Origin: Siphonodentalium dalli
Taxonomy: Eukaryota > Mollusca > Scaphopoda > Gadilida > Siphonodentaliidae
DNA length: 64,000 nt
Direction: 5' to 3'
Assembly (NCBI GenBank): GCA_032622095.1
Contig: CP136068.1
Span: forward strand, 121,215,989 to 121,279,988
A model generated the notes under the pieces. It did no database searches. It was not told the origin of the DNA and worked only from the letters and a program-made list of their open reading frames with translations. A program made the position numbers and the translations under genes. Of the stretch, positions 21,882 to 32,533 are shown piece by piece (the first letter of the stretch is position 1; every line of letters begins with the position of its first letter).

Positions 21882-22426
21882 GTATATACCAAAGTTCAAA
21901 CCCCATAAACCCCTTTCGTTGGTGCAAACAGACAAGCTGATTACAGTATACACCGCTCCCCACCACAACTCAGGAGGGGGTCTGTGGATTAACATTGAAT
22001 AATAATCAAGTAGGTCACAAACTATGAGGTGATGACTATGCTCACGGAGCAAACATGTCAGCCTCAAAATCAATCGATTCGGAAAGGTTTAAATTTTTTC
22101 ACATTCGTTTTAGTTCAAAATAAGTTGTGACGAAAAATTTCTCATGTCAGTAATGAATATAAGGTAGCTAAATTGGGTGCATAGATGAACACAGATAATT
22201 CAAGCATTTATTTCTGATTTCTTTGATTAATATGAATCTGTACCAGTAACTCACCTTAGAATCCAAATGCCTGTATGATCAAACCTTGTTTTATAAAATT
22301 AATCTTAGGCCAGAATAGACCAATGTGGCACATACATCAGCATATTATTTTCAAAACTCAAATAATATTTTTTATTTGACCTTATTTATTTACACATGGA
22401 CTTCAGGCACAAGTTTTTGCAACTTT
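21882..22426. other. Intronic sequence after the satellite
   Basis: No exon or known repeat was identified. The stretch just after the array has no match to the sequence before it. Confidence 0.35.
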
Positions 22427-22657
22427 CAGTAATGCCCTAAATAATTGACTCCTTAACCACATTAGAATTATGGGCAATATTTCAGGATTTAGTCGGAAAT
22501 ATGGCTTGTTGCCATTCATCGGAAAGATCTCATTCCATTGAATGTGCTCAGTGACAGCTTTCCGATGAATGGCAACAAGCCATATTTCCGACTAAATCCT
22601 GAAAATTTACCCATAATTCTGCTGTGGTTAAGGAGTCGATTATTTAGGGCATTACTG
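22427..22657. mobile_element. TA-type foldback element (family FB)
   Basis: The ends are CAGTAATGCCCTAAATAAT / GGGCATTACTG. The arms carry GGATTTAGTCGGAAATATGG and its complement. The centre is unusually long (ATTCCATTGAATGTGCTCAG). Confidence 0.8.
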
Positions 22658-22870
22658 TACACGGAGCCTCACTCCTGCCTGCACTTGAAACAAAAACATT
22701 CAAGTTCCGAGATAGCAGAAATTATTAGCGACGGATATGGACTACAAAGAGTGTGAGTTGCTGGAGCAGGTGTTTTATCTGTAATCCGAACTCGATATTT
22801 CAGAAGTCGCTGAACAATATGAATATGAAGTCAGAGGGACCCTGTACGCTGACAAATTAATGAAATTAAA

Positions 22871-22895
22871 GCTTTCGGCCTTAGGCCTTCTTCAG
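22871..22895 (-). other. Hammerhead-ribozyme-like core, possible Penelope remnant
   Basis: The minus strand reads CTGAAGA, then AGGCCTAAGGCC, then GAAAGC. This fits the hammerhead core CUGANGA - stem II - GAAA with a GGCC/GGCC stem II. A GUC triplet lies about 22 nt upstream with a short UGA/UCA stem I. I cannot find a good stem III, so activity is doubtful. Penelope-like retroelements are known to carry such motifs in their terminal repeats. Confidence 0.25.
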
Positions 22896-23189
22896 TTGAT
22901 ATTATTCAGACAAAATCACATCATGGAATTCAGGTAAACATACAAATAACAATGGCGGATTTTTTTCTACTTCTTTGTCTTGATTTGATAAGGGTTGTAC
23001 AAATCGCTTTGTTTTAGATATGTATGATTGCATTAATCTTAGATAATAGTGTTATGGTCGTTTGGCATGACTTGTTCTCCATGTTTAGTTTCGAATTGAT
23101 GAAAGCTGTTTATAACTTACATTTCCATAGAGATCAATCCTCTTTTTGATAAAAAGTGGGCATGATGGAAATAATGATTGGCATCTTAA

Positions 23190-23581
23190 CTCTTTACCCA
23201 ACAGAACGGCCCTGTGCCAATGCATTCTCTTATATATGCGAGTCGACCATAGGTCGCCTCGCATATATAAGAGAATGCATTGGCTTAAAACATTAAAAAT
23301 TATAAAATTGTTAAAGAATGTAAGAAAAAATGGTAAAAAGTGTTAAAAAAAGATTTTTTTTAGGCCAATGCATTCTCTTATATATGCGAGGCGACCTATG
23401 GTCGACTCGCATATATAAGAGAATGCATTGGCACAGGGCATAACTGTAACTATCACAATGTGGTCAAGGAGCCGGTTCCAATGATATCCATATTTGTATG
23501 GTTCTATTGAGACAGACCGAAGATATTTTAGGCTGTTGAAGCTTTATTTGGCCGGTTTTGGCCGTTTTGTTGGGTAAAGGG
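23190..23581. mobile_element. TTAA-flanked double-hairpin element (family P1)
   Basis: TTAA lies at 23186-23189 and 23582-23585. The ends are CTCTTTACCCAACAGAA / TTGTTGGGTAAAGG. Both hairpins are intact. It is nearly identical to 956-1347. Confidence 0.85.
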
Positions 23582-23585
23582 TTAA

Positions 23586-24270
23586 ACACCTGAATTACAC
23601 GTACTAAAAGAGTTTAAGATATATGGTTTGTTCACTGACAATCGCTGATTCAGAATCAAGAGATTTCACTAAATATCAAGTATCCATTGAATCTGACTTT
23701 TGATGGATACAATTTTCATATTTGATTCACACTCTCACACAGTACACTAACTACAGTCATGCAGTCGTCTGCTTCGAGATATGTTTATATAAGATTATGA
23801 TATATCGTTCAACTGAAATTAAGATATAATTCCGATGTATTGTCCTTTCAGGTGAATAAATCATAAATTGTATAAAACAACAACACAACATTGAGGACAG
23901 GACAAGATTTGAAACAAACGACAAAATTTGTTTAGATTTTACAGATGTCAAAGTTGAAAGATACTCGACATTTGTTTGAAGATGGCTGAAACAATTCTAG
24001 TATTCAAAATTAGTATTTGATCTTTCAATATAGAATGAAAATCAAATCAAATATAATAGTCAATATATTTAGCAGATATGGCACTGTAGCATGTTATATA
24101 TACATCTCAGAAACATGCAGAGCATTGCTCTTTGAACATGTCTGGGACTATACAACACACAAGGCACCTATTTTTATATCTGCTATATATACACACAATA
24201 GAGACCTTAAAATGTGCATATAGTGTCCTAAGTGCAACTTCGGGATACAGCGGCCATTTGAGCTTCCTTT
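23586..24270. other. Intronic sequence, nothing recognised
   Basis: AT-rich, without exon-like frames of the required phase or members of the repeat families listed here. Confidence 0.4.
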
Positions 24271-24372
24271 TTTGGGGTCGTGGCCGCGTGGTATTGACAT
24301 TGGGACTTTGAGAGTCTCAAGGCGTGCTCGCCATCATGGGCCAGGGTTCGAATCCCAACCAATTCCAAAAAA
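24271..24372 (+). repeat. tRNA-derived SINE head
   Basis: An A-box-like GTGGCCGCGTGGT is followed about 55 nt later by a perfect B-box GGTTCGAATCCC. The acceptor ends do not pair and the anticodon arm is not convincing. It is therefore read as a SINE head or tRNA-derived repeat, not a functional tRNA gene. Confidence 0.55.
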
Positions 24373-24400
24373 TAATTTTGCACTGTCTAAAAAAATTACA

Positions 24401-24520
24401 TTTGCTTCTATAATGGTCAAGTCAAGTGATAAATCTGTTTTTGTCGAATATCAAATATTCTTTGCTTCTATAATGGTCAAGTAAAGTGATAAATCTGTTT
24501 TTGTCGAATATCAAATATTC
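24401..24520 (+). repeat. Tandem 60-bp duplication
   Basis: Two adjacent 60-bp copies beginning TTTGCTTCTATAATGGTCAA differ by one base (GTCAAG versus GTAAAG). Confidence 0.9.
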
Positions 24521-24913
24521 CCCAGGGCTCCAATTGATGTGATAGCAGATATGAAAGTTAAATTGAATAACCCATATCCTTAAACAAGGGACCAGTCTAG
24601 AGATTGACTTGGGAGACATCTTCTCCCTAAAATGTGCCACATCTCCTTATTTTTTTCCCAGGTCTCGCTCATATACAACTATGCATATTTCAAAACAACA
24701 TATTTGAAGTGTATCTACTGATTTTAATGGTGTATTTACCCATTATAATAGTATTATAAATGGGCTCTTGTATTGCATAATACTTTGGGGGGTCACACAA
24801 ACGTGATGATAGAGAGTAAATCAAACTTCAGCCTTTATGACTTCTCCCTGATGACAGTCCATTTACATGTATCTCTAATAATCTATAATCAATTTGAAAC
24901 CTCTATGATGGTC

Positions 24914-25008
24914 TGTCATGTCTCATACTTATACTCTTTTGTTTTATATCTTCAGGTTAGCTGGAGTCTTATATATATGTATATAAATGGATATTGGTCA
25001 ACTTAACA
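24914..25008 (+). repeat. 5' LTR, 95 bp
   Basis: It runs from TGTCATGTCTCATAC to CAACTTAACA and matches the 3' LTR base for base. TATATATATGTATATAAATG inside could act as a TATA-type promoter. Ninety-five bp is very short for an LTR. Confidence 0.95.
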
Positions 25009-25221
25009 TGGAAGCGGAGCGAACTGCAATTACATTGCGATGATCATCGGACCTCAGCAGATGTTCTAAAGTATAGCGTTTCGTCTGAAGGAAATAATCA
25101 GCGTTCAGAGCCTGTATGCAACCAGGAAAAACAATAGCGTTCAGCGACAGTGTCCTTCAGAAATAGACAATCAGTGTTTGGTGATAGTGTTCTTCAAGAC
25201 TGCTCAGCATAAATAGACATT

Positions 25222-28200
25222 ATGGCGACCTCAATTAACTACAAGATACCACCAGTGTTTTCAGCACAGAAACCATATTCTCGCTGGGTTGACGAAGTTA
25301 AAGCGTGGGAAACACTGACAGATTTGGACAAGAAAAAGAGAGCCGTAGCTATAGCGTTGTCGCTTCCTGAGGAAGGATCAGTGAGAGACAAGGTGTTTAG
25401 TGAAATGAGCATAACCATTCTTAATGCAGATGATGGTGTGGAAAAACTGATAACATTCTTAGATGGACTTTTCAAAAAGGATGCCCTAAGTGAAGCTTAC
25501 GAAGCATATACTGAATTTGATCGTTTCAGACGAAGCAAAGTAGCGACAATGGGAGAATATGTAATTGAATTTGAGAAGCTGTACAACAGGACGAAAAAGT
25601 TTAAAATGGAACTTCCCCAACCAGTTGTTGCATTCAAGCTGTTAGAATGTTCAGAACTCAAAATGAAAGACAGACAGTTAGTGCTGACGGGAGTGGACTA
25701 CTCTGCTGAAAATACATTGTTCCAACAGATGATAAGTTCTCTAAGAAAAATTTTCGGAGAGCAAGCTGCATCGCGACAGGATGGATCTGTTGGCATTAAA
25801 GTAGAGCCAGCATGCTTCACTGCGGAGGAGGTGAATTATTCAGACAGACAGTATAACAATCAGAGAAATTGGGGGCAGAGAGGTAATCGAGGGAGAGCAG
25901 GTGAATTTCGAGGACAGTCGTATCAGAGCGATCAGAGGAACAGTGGTTTTCGAGGACAGTCATATAGCGGTGTTCAGAGGAATAGTGGTTTTCGGGGACA
26001 GTCCTATAGTGGTGATCAGAGAAACAGTGAGTTTCGAGGACAGTTATATCGTGGTGATCAGAGGAATAGTGATTTTCGTGATAAGGGCGTAGGCGTGAAT
26101 AAACTGAACAAGGCCATCAATCCAAACGGCCCTGATGGTCTACCTCTACGATGTCTAAGCTGTGATTCGATCAGGCATTTGGTTAGAGGGTGTCCTCATT
26201 CATATGAAAATATGAATCGAAAGACTGTGGAAAAAGCTGTGTTATTCACTGGTAATGTGCACTCGAAAGAAACTCTTGTCCTTTTGACTGAATCTGCAAA
26301 TTCAGCAGTATTAGATAGTGCGTGTACGTCTACAGTTGCCGGAAAGACATGGATGGACTGTTATCTGGATTCCCTTGAATCCTCAGTTAGGGACAAAATA
26401 GTGCATGCTGTGAGTGACACTCTATTCAAATTTGGGGGCGGAACAGTTCTCAAATCTCTTGGCAAAGTTACATTTCCTTGTGCGATAGCAGGCGAAGAGT
26501 GTGAAATTACAGCTGACATAGTTGAGAGTGAAATTCCCCTGCTGTTAAGTAAAGACTCGATGAAAAGAGCCAAGGTGAAGTTGGATCTTGAGAATGACAG
26601 TGCAAATATCTTTGGGAAAGACATTCAGTTACAGAGCACATCGTCGGGACACTATTGTGTTTCTATTGATCAGATTAGTGTTAGCGTTGATGATACAACC
26701 TCTGCACTGATAGCGACTAGACAATCTGATGACAAATCCAAAGTCATTGAGAAATTGCACAAACAATTTGCGCACCCCTCTTCCAAACGTCTAAAGACTC
26801 TCATGAAGGATGCCGGCGGTTACACAGAGGAACATCTCAAGTGTGTTGATGAGGTGACTGAAGCATGTGATGTCTGTCGGCGCTATAAGAAGACTCCAGC
26901 TAGACCAACTGTTTCACTCCCATTGGCAAGTGAATTTAATGAAGTTGTTGCCATCGACTTAAAGCAGTGGAGAACTGGCGTGTATTTTCTGCATATGATA
27001 TACATGGCCACAAGATTTAGTTTAGCTGCTATAATCAACAGGAAGACACCAGAGGTTATAACTGGAAAACTCATGACCCACTGGATTGGAAGTGGTATGG
27101 GTCCACCTAAGAGGTTTCTTGCAGATAATGGTGGAGAGTTTGCGAATGAAATTTTTCGTGATATGTGCGGAAATCTTAACATTGAAGTCATCAATACAGC
27201 AGCGTACAGCCCTTGGCAAAATGGAATATGTGAACGCAATCATGCAGTTGTAGATGATTGTGTGGCTAAGATTCTAGAAGATCAACCGAACTTGGACTTA
27301 GAAGTTGCATTGGTATGGGCGGTGAATGCGAAGAACAGTTTGTCCATGGTGTATGGTTGGAGCCCTTACCAATTAGTGTTTGGCGCTAATCCTAACTTGC
27401 CTAGTGTGTTGACAGATATGCCTCCAGCACTAGAGAATACGACTATCAGTGAAACATTTGCCAAACATCTAAATGCACTACAGTCGGGTCGGCGTGGATT
27501 TATACAAGCTGAATCGTCTGACAGAATCAGAAGAGCATTACGTCATAAGATTAGATCATCAGGCGAGTGTTTTCAACAAGTTGACAAAGTGTATTATAAG
27601 AGAGATGACGACAAGAGATGGAAAGGACCTGGAGCTGTGATCGGGCAAGACGGAAAAGTGGTGTTTGTGCGACACGGGAGTATATATGTGAGAGTTCACC
27701 CATGTAGACTGATCAGGTGTGGCCCAGAAAAGGAAGTGTCTTCTGATGAAAAAAAAAGACAGTTTGATGAAACTAAAGATTCTAGTGCTGTACATATCGA
27801 TGATGGAGAGTTTACAGACGAAGATCGGGAGATTAGTGGAAACAAAGTTAATAGAAGATCAGATGATGACATTCAGCATGGAGATAGGAGGAATGCAGCA
27901 AATGTGCAGCTAGATAATGTTGGAGAACCAAGTGGCAGTCAACCAGAAATGCATGTAGGAGATACCAGGACAAAGGATCCCAGTGTAAAAGATATTCCAA
28001 AAGTCGGAGAAATTATAGCATACAGATTAAGAGGAAGTAATGAATGGATGAAGGCCAAAGTATTAAGTAAAGGAGGAAAAGCAACTGGAAAAAATTGGGC
28101 TTACATGAATATACAGGAAGAAGATAAAGATGTAATGGCTGGAATAGATTTCATGAAAGATGTCGATGAGTGGAAAAAGGTGGATGTGATAGATGAAGTG

Positions 28201-29727
28201 AATGCTGTTTTTATTCCGGTGTCAAGGCACGATGAAGAAAATGTAAGAAATGCTAAACAGTTAGAGCTTGATAACTGGAAATCATTCCATGTGTATGAAG
28301 AAGTTCCTTACAAAGATCAGAAGGTAATGTCAACAAGATGGGTGATCACAGAGAAAGAAAATGGTGGTAAGCGGGTAGTCAAAGCACGGTTAGTGGCCAG
28401 AGGCTTCGAGGAGGAAACCGATGTCCAGAGTGATTCTCCCACAGCACACAAAGAAAGCATTCGATTGTTTCTGGCATTAGCTTCTACATGTCAGTTTACT
28501 GTTCATTCTATAGACGTGAAGGCAGCGTTTCTGCAGGGAGACGAAATTGATAGAGATATTTATGTTCAACCTCCAAAGGAATGTATTTCAAAGGAATCTG
28601 TCATATGGAAATTACAAAAGTGTGTATATGGCCTTGTGGATGCTTCCAGGAATTGGTTCTTAAGCATGAAAAAAGAATTGAATAGACTCTCATGTGTGCA
28701 GTCCAAACTCGATCCAGCGTTGTTTCTCTGGCAGGGAGAAGGTATGTTTTTAATGCATGTTGATGACATTCTGTGGACTGGCAGTGATTTATTCAAAACG
28801 AAAGTGATTGATTGCATTACCAAAAGATTCAGATGTGGGAAGGAAATGGACAGTTGTTTTCGGTACATTGGTTTAGACATTGAGCAAGATAGTGAGGCAG
28901 TGTATCTTCAGCAGCACATGTATACAGAGGAATTGAAACAAGTGCAACATGCAGTGAATACTAAAGGGAATGAGAGAGGTGTGTATATGGAGATTGTTGG
29001 ACAGATGCACTGGCTAGCATCACAAAGTCGACCAGATTTGTCTTTTGATGTGCTGGATCTTACTACTTCAAGTGAAATTAGTGACTCAAAATTTCGGCAG
29101 AAACTCAACAAAGTCGTAAGGAAAGCAAGAAACAATGTGTACAAGTTTGTATTTCCACAACTTGGTAATTTGGACAAACTGGAGTTGGTTCTTTACACAG
29201 ATGCTTCGTATGCAAACTTGTCTGACAGGATTTCCAGTGCAGGAGGATATATCATATTTCTGAAAGGCGGTAATGGGAGATGTTGTCCTATCTCTTGGGC
29301 AGCAAAAAAGATAAGAAGGGTGGTCAAGAGTACGCTAGCGGCGGAAGCACTTTCTCTCGTGGATGGACTTGATGCTTGTTATTTTGTGAGAAGCGTTCTG
29401 CAAGAAATGATTAATAAGAAAGGAGCTTCAGACACACATGTTCCAATAACGTGTCTGGTTGACAATAAATCTCTGTGTCAGAATGTGCATTCCACAAAAC
29501 TCATATCTGAAAAACGTCTTCGACTGGATTTGGCTAGTATCAAAGAAAGTGTAAACAAGGAAGATGTTTCAGTGAAATGGATAAAAACTGGACAACAAAT
29601 AGCTGATTGCTTAACGAAAGGAGGAGCAGACTTCCATCCACTTATCGAGATGATACACAACGGAAAGAAGAGACTTTCTAAAACTTTTCTTAAAGATTGG
29701 ACAGGATGGTGTTGTGATGGATCCTAA
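25222..29727 (+). CDS. gag-pol: Copia gag-pol polyprotein
   Basis: Intact 1,501-codon polyprotein for copying and integrating the element. Gag has four to five FRGQSYSGDQRNSG-like repeats (about residues 228-288) and a CCHC zinc knuckle at 311-324 (CX2CX4HX4C). The aspartic protease motif is D365-S-A. Integrase has an HHCC finger (H513, H518, C549, C552), catalytic D579, D635 and E671 (D-55-D-35-E), and a WKGPG module at 800-804. Reverse transcriptase has LVARGF, D1098 in DVKAAFL and HVDD at 1179-1182 (usual YVDD). RNase H has D1327, E1375 and D1414, and the chain ends near ADCLTK. The order PR-IN-RT-RH is the copia order. The start is the first ATG, 213 nt after the LTR. No stops or frameshifts, so it is probably autonomous. 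Confidence 0.95.
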   Translation: MATSINYKIPPVFSAQKPYSRWVDEVKAWETLTDLDKKKRAVAIALSLPEEGSVRDKVFSEMSITILNADDGVEKLITFLDGLFKKDALSEAYEAYTEFDRFRRSKVATMGEYVIEFEKLYNRTKKFKMELPQPVVAFKLLECSELKMKDRQLVLTGVDYSAENTLFQQMISSLRKIFGEQAASRQDGSVGIKVEPACFTAEEVNYSDRQYNNQRNWGQRGNRGRAGEFRGQSYQSDQRNSGFRGQSYSGVQRNSGFRGQSYSGDQRNSEFRGQLYRGDQRNSDFRDKGVGVNKLNKAINPNGPDGLPLRCLSCDSIRHLVRGCPHSYENMNRKTVEKAVLFTGNVHSKETLVLLTESANSAVLDSACTSTVAGKTWMDCYLDSLESSVRDKIVHAVSDTLFKFGGGTVLKSLGKVTFPCAIAGEECEITADIVESEIPLLLSKDSMKRAKVKLDLENDSANIFGKDIQLQSTSSGHYCVSIDQISVSVDDTTSALIATRQSDDKSKVIEKLHKQFAHPSSKRLKTLMKDAGGYTEEHLKCVDEVTEACDVCRRYKKTPARPTVSLPLASEFNEVVAIDLKQWRTGVYFLHMIYMATRFSLAAIINRKTPEVITGKLMTHWIGSGMGPPKRFLADNGGEFANEIFRDMCGNLNIEVINTAAYSPWQNGICERNHAVVDDCVAKILEDQPNLDLEVALVWAVNAKNSLSMVYGWSPYQLVFGANPNLPSVLTDMPPALENTTISETFAKHLNALQSGRRGFIQAESSDRIRRALRHKIRSSGECFQQVDKVYYKRDDDKRWKGPGAVIGQDGKVVFVRHGSIYVRVHPCRLIRCGPEKEVSSDEKKRQFDETKDSSAVHIDDGEFTDEDREISGNKVNRRSDDDIQHGDRRNAANVQLDNVGEPSGSQPEMHVGDTRTKDPSVKDIPKVGEIIAYRLRGSNEWMKAKVLSKGGKATGKNWAYMNIQEEDKDVMAGIDFMKDVDEWKKVDVIDEVNAVFIPVSRHDEENVRNAKQLELDNWKSFHVYEEVPYKDQKVMSTRWVITEKENGGKRVVKARLVARGFEEETDVQSDSPTAHKESIRLFLALASTCQFTVHSIDVKAAFLQGDEIDRDIYVQPPKECISKESVIWKLQKCVYGLVDASRNWFLSMKKELNRLSCVQSKLDPALFLWQGEGMFLMHVDDILWTGSDLFKTKVIDCITKRFRCGKEMDSCFRYIGLDIEQDSEAVYLQQHMYTEELKQVQHAVNTKGNERGVYMEIVGQMHWLASQSRPDLSFDVLDLTTSSEISDSKFRQKLNKVVRKARNNVYKFVFPQLGNLDKLELVLYTDASYANLSDRISSAGGYIIFLKGGNGRCCPISWAAKKIRRVVKSTLAAEALSLVDGLDACYFVRSVLQEMINKKGASDTHVPITCLVDNKSLCQNVHSTKLISEKRLRLDLASIKESVNKEDVSVKWIKTGQQIADCLTKGGADFHPLIEMIHNGKKRLSKTFLKDWTGWCCDGS

Positions 29728-29787
29728 GTTCTTGGACTTTAAAATCACTTTATGATTGTTTCATTCATTTAGAAAGACATGGGAGTG

Positions 29788-29882
29788 TGTCATGTCTCAT
29801 ACTTATACTCTTTTGTTTTATATCTTCAGGTTAGCTGGAGTCTTATATATATGTATATAAATGGATATTGGTCAACTTAACA
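29788..29882 (+). repeat. 3' LTR, 95 bp
   Basis: Identical to the 5' LTR and followed by the target duplication TGGTC. Confidence 0.95.
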
Positions 29883-30003
29883 TGGTCCCTGCCTTGAACT
29901 GATAGCATATTTGTTGCTTCACTTGACCAACCCACATGCTTCTGATGCAAATTTGTTACCTACATTATGGTTGTATGTTGTATATTCTAACTTACTTGAT
30001 TAA

Positions 30004-30249
30004 CCCTTTCTATACTAAATGGATTCTCCCACTCAGTTATAAATGTATACATTGGAATGGTCAATTATTCATCTGAAGAGTTTTCAGAAAAAAATAAACA
30101 GATGACAGATAATACAAGTGCAGAAGGAGTCTTACTTATTGGTGGGAAATGTTCAGACAATATGTTCAACAAACGGCCATTAGTTGAACTTATTATCTGA
30201 ACATTTCCTAAGGAAACTATTTATCAATAACTATTTAGTACAGAAAGGG
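30004..30249. mobile_element. TTAA-flanked element (family P4), 246 bp
   Basis: TTAA lies at 30000-30003 and 30250-30253. The ends CCCTTTCTATACTAAAT / ATTTAGTACAGAAAGGG are inverted. Inner inverted motifs GTTCAACAAACGG and TTAGTTGAAC lie near the centre. There is no hairpin of the P1-P3 type. Confidence 0.8.
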
Positions 30250-30493
30250 TTAATAAAGGTTTATGAGACAGAACCCCATTTGGATAACAACACATTCCAT
30301 CAAGTCGGGCTAAAATCCAGGAGATACTCGCACCCAAGGTATAGATACAATTTAGGTGAACTAATGAAGAAAGACAATTCAGGTTGAGACATCAAACTAT
30401 AGATATGGACTAGTCGTTTTGAGCTGAAGTTCGGATCCCATCTTGTTCGCTGTTCACACCACTTCATCCCTTGCTGTTTTCTTGTTTACTTAC

Positions 30494-30518
30494 CCCGTCT
30501 CTGAACAGTTGCCAAATT
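30494..30518 (-). CDS. Zinc-finger gene, 25-nt microexon
   Basis: The acceptor is TTGTTATTTTTCAG and the donor GTAAGT, both strong. The 25 nt encode NLATVQRR plus one base (phase 0 to 1). This exactly bridges the phase-0 end of exon 44689-44621 (ending GKKHKD) and the phase-1 start of exon 8441-8302, where the split codon becomes Gly. Without it the reading frame of the two flanking exons cannot be joined. The short basic peptide would be the linker between fingers 3 and 4. Confidence 0.6.
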
Positions 30519-31017
30519 CTGAAAAATAACAAAAGAGAACAATTGTTTATTATATTTTTCTCATAGAAATAGCAGAAGTCAACATGTAGAAATTTATATC
30601 CCGCCTCTGAGACTCAATATCTTTGATTGGGCATAAAGATGACTGTTAATTCCACATTGACCTCTCAAGATGCAATATGAGGAATACCAAAGACAACCTC
30701 TCTTACCTTCTCTCATGGACAGATTCTTAGTCACTTATGTTATAGAATACTATGCAGAATCATTAGGACATTCTGTGCTGATTATTATATCTATTAAATG
30801 GCCATGTCCATTGACGATGTTCAGTGCCATAACATTTATGTTATTGGGGACGATTGACTGATGACATCATGTGACGTTGTTGGCTTAGTGAACGTTCCGA
30901 CGACCACAATTCAATCATAAGTGGAGGAATCGGGCCCAACAAAATTGTGGATAGTTTGTTCACACGATTGCTAAGTCGATGCAGATGAGGATATCATGGG
31001 TTATTCGTAAGCCATCT
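30519..31017. other. Intronic sequence, nothing recognised
   Basis: Upstream (gene sense) of the microexon. No repeat family or exon was seen apart from the polypyrimidine tract directly at 30519-30535. Confidence 0.4.
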
Positions 31018-31021
31018 TTAA

Positions 31022-31402
31022 CCCTTTACCCAACAAACCGGCCAAATAAAGCTGCAACAGCCTAAATTATCTTGGGTCTGTCTCAATAAAACCATACAAA
31101 TATGGATATCATTGGAACCGGCTCATTGACCACATTGTGATGGTTACAGTTATGCCCTGTGCCAATGCATTCTCTTATATATGCGAGTCGACCATAGGTC
31201 GCCTCACATATATAAGAGAATGAATTGGCCTAAAAAAATCTTTTTTTAACACTTTTTACCATTTTTTCTTACATTCTTTAACAATTTTATAATTTTTAAT
31301 GTGTTAAGCCAATGCATTCTCTTATATATGCGAGGCGACCTATGGTCGACTCGCATATATAAGAGAATGCATTGGCACAGGGCCCTTCTGTTGGGTAAAG
31401 GG
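31022..31402. mobile_element. TTAA-flanked double-hairpin element (family P1)
   Basis: TTAA lies at 31018-31021 and 31403-31406. The ends are CCCTTTACCCAACA / TGTTGGGTAAAGGG. Both hairpins are present, with one arm mismatch (GAATGAATTGGC). Confidence 0.85.
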
Positions 31403-31852
31403 TTAACCATGATTGACTACCCTATGATCTTTCCATCTATGATTTTTAACGTACACACGATTGCGATTCTGTCGCAAAAGGAGGAAACCAAGGACACCCC
31501 ATGATATTGCATCAGTGCTTTATATTATTTTTTTACGATCTTGTCGTGAGCATGCGCAATCCAACTACCAGTTACTGAGCAAGACGGAATTGATTCATGG
31601 TCATATGAACATTCACTTAGAGCTTCATGAACATTTACCCATTATCACTTGGCTGGAAATTTGAACATATTTACCACCAAAACGTTCTCTATTTACATTT
31701 TATTACTATTTTATCATTATTTTTATTGTTCTTAGTGAAGCTATCCCACACAGTGGGCTAGCATCACCAAATTCATTGGTCACTAATTGATATTAACATG
31801 GCTGGGCATGTGTACTATATCTATTAAGCTATTCTTGCATGTGTTAATATAA

Positions 31853-32113
31853 CCCTCTCTATACTAAATACTCATTGACGAGTGGTCTCCTTAGAAAATG
31901 TTCAGACTATAGATTCAACAAATGACCAGGTCATTTGTTGAACTTATTATCTGAACATTTCCTACCAAAAATTATGAATACTTCTGAACTAGTATTATCT
32001 TTTCAGCATACTGTCGTCTGTTCATTCTTCCCGAACACCCTCCAAATGAATAATAGACCATTCCAATAATAAATTTTATAACTGGGTGGGAAAATCCATT
32101 TAGTATAGATGGG
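31853..32113. mobile_element. Element of family P4
   Basis: The ends CCCTCTCTATACTAAAT / ATTTAGTATAGATGGG are inverted. The interior shares the CATTTGTTGAACTTATTATC and CATTCCAATAATAAATT motifs with 30004-30249, in reverse order. TTAA is only partly preserved (ATAA / TTTAA). Confidence 0.65.
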
Positions 32114-32146
32114 TTTAATAATATTTTACACCAGCTGGTCTATGAT

Positions 32147-32400
32147 CAAGCCTTGAAATAGGGTGCCTGTCATTTGCAGAATGAGGTCCACAGAGAGTGA
32201 ATTTAGTGATGCTACCCCGCATAGCGGGCTAGCATCATCAAATTCACCCTCTGGGAAAATCATTCTGCTGAGGTGTAAGCAAAATGAGGTCCCCAGAGGG
32301 TGAATTTGGTGATGCTAGCCCACTATGCGGGGTAGCATCACTAAATTCACCCTCTGGGGACCTCATTCTGCAAATGACAGACACCCTATTTCAAGGCTGG
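32147..32400. mobile_element. hAT-type double-hairpin MITE (family HB)
   Basis: CAAGCCTTGAAATAG / CTATTTCAAGGCTGG ends are flanked by a perfect 8-bp duplication TCTATGAT (32139-32146, 32401-32408). The two inner hairpins are as in 6253-6506. Confidence 0.9.
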
Positions 32401-32533
32401 TCTATGATGGAAAATTCATCAATACCACACCGGTCTTGAATGAGGCAAAACTTATAGCCATACAATCATATTATAGCTCATGTATTGCACAAAGAGTGTA
32501 TTCCAGGTTGCAGTATAATTTATTGCTGCTTAT

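Larger units (their letters stand above)
24914..29882 (+). mobile_element. Complete Ty1/copia retrotransposon
   Basis: The element is 4,969 bp with two identical 95-bp LTRs (24914-25008, 29788-29882), TG...CA ends, and a perfect 5-bp target duplication TGGTC (24909-24913, 29883-29887). TGGAAGCGGAGC directly after the 5' LTR is the likely primer binding site (TGG pairs with a tRNA CCA end). A weak purine-rich tract AGAAAGACATGGGAG precedes the 3' LTR. One uninterrupted gag-pol frame lies inside. Identical LTRs mean a very recent insertion. The element lies antisense in an intron of the zinc-finger gene. The domain order and very short LTRs recall the GalEa-type copia clade of marine animals (inference). 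Confidence 0.95.

Noticed and set aside
24271-24372. tRNA gene
   Set aside because: The B box is perfect, but the acceptor and anticodon stems do not pair convincingly. It is better read as a tRNA-derived SINE or relic.
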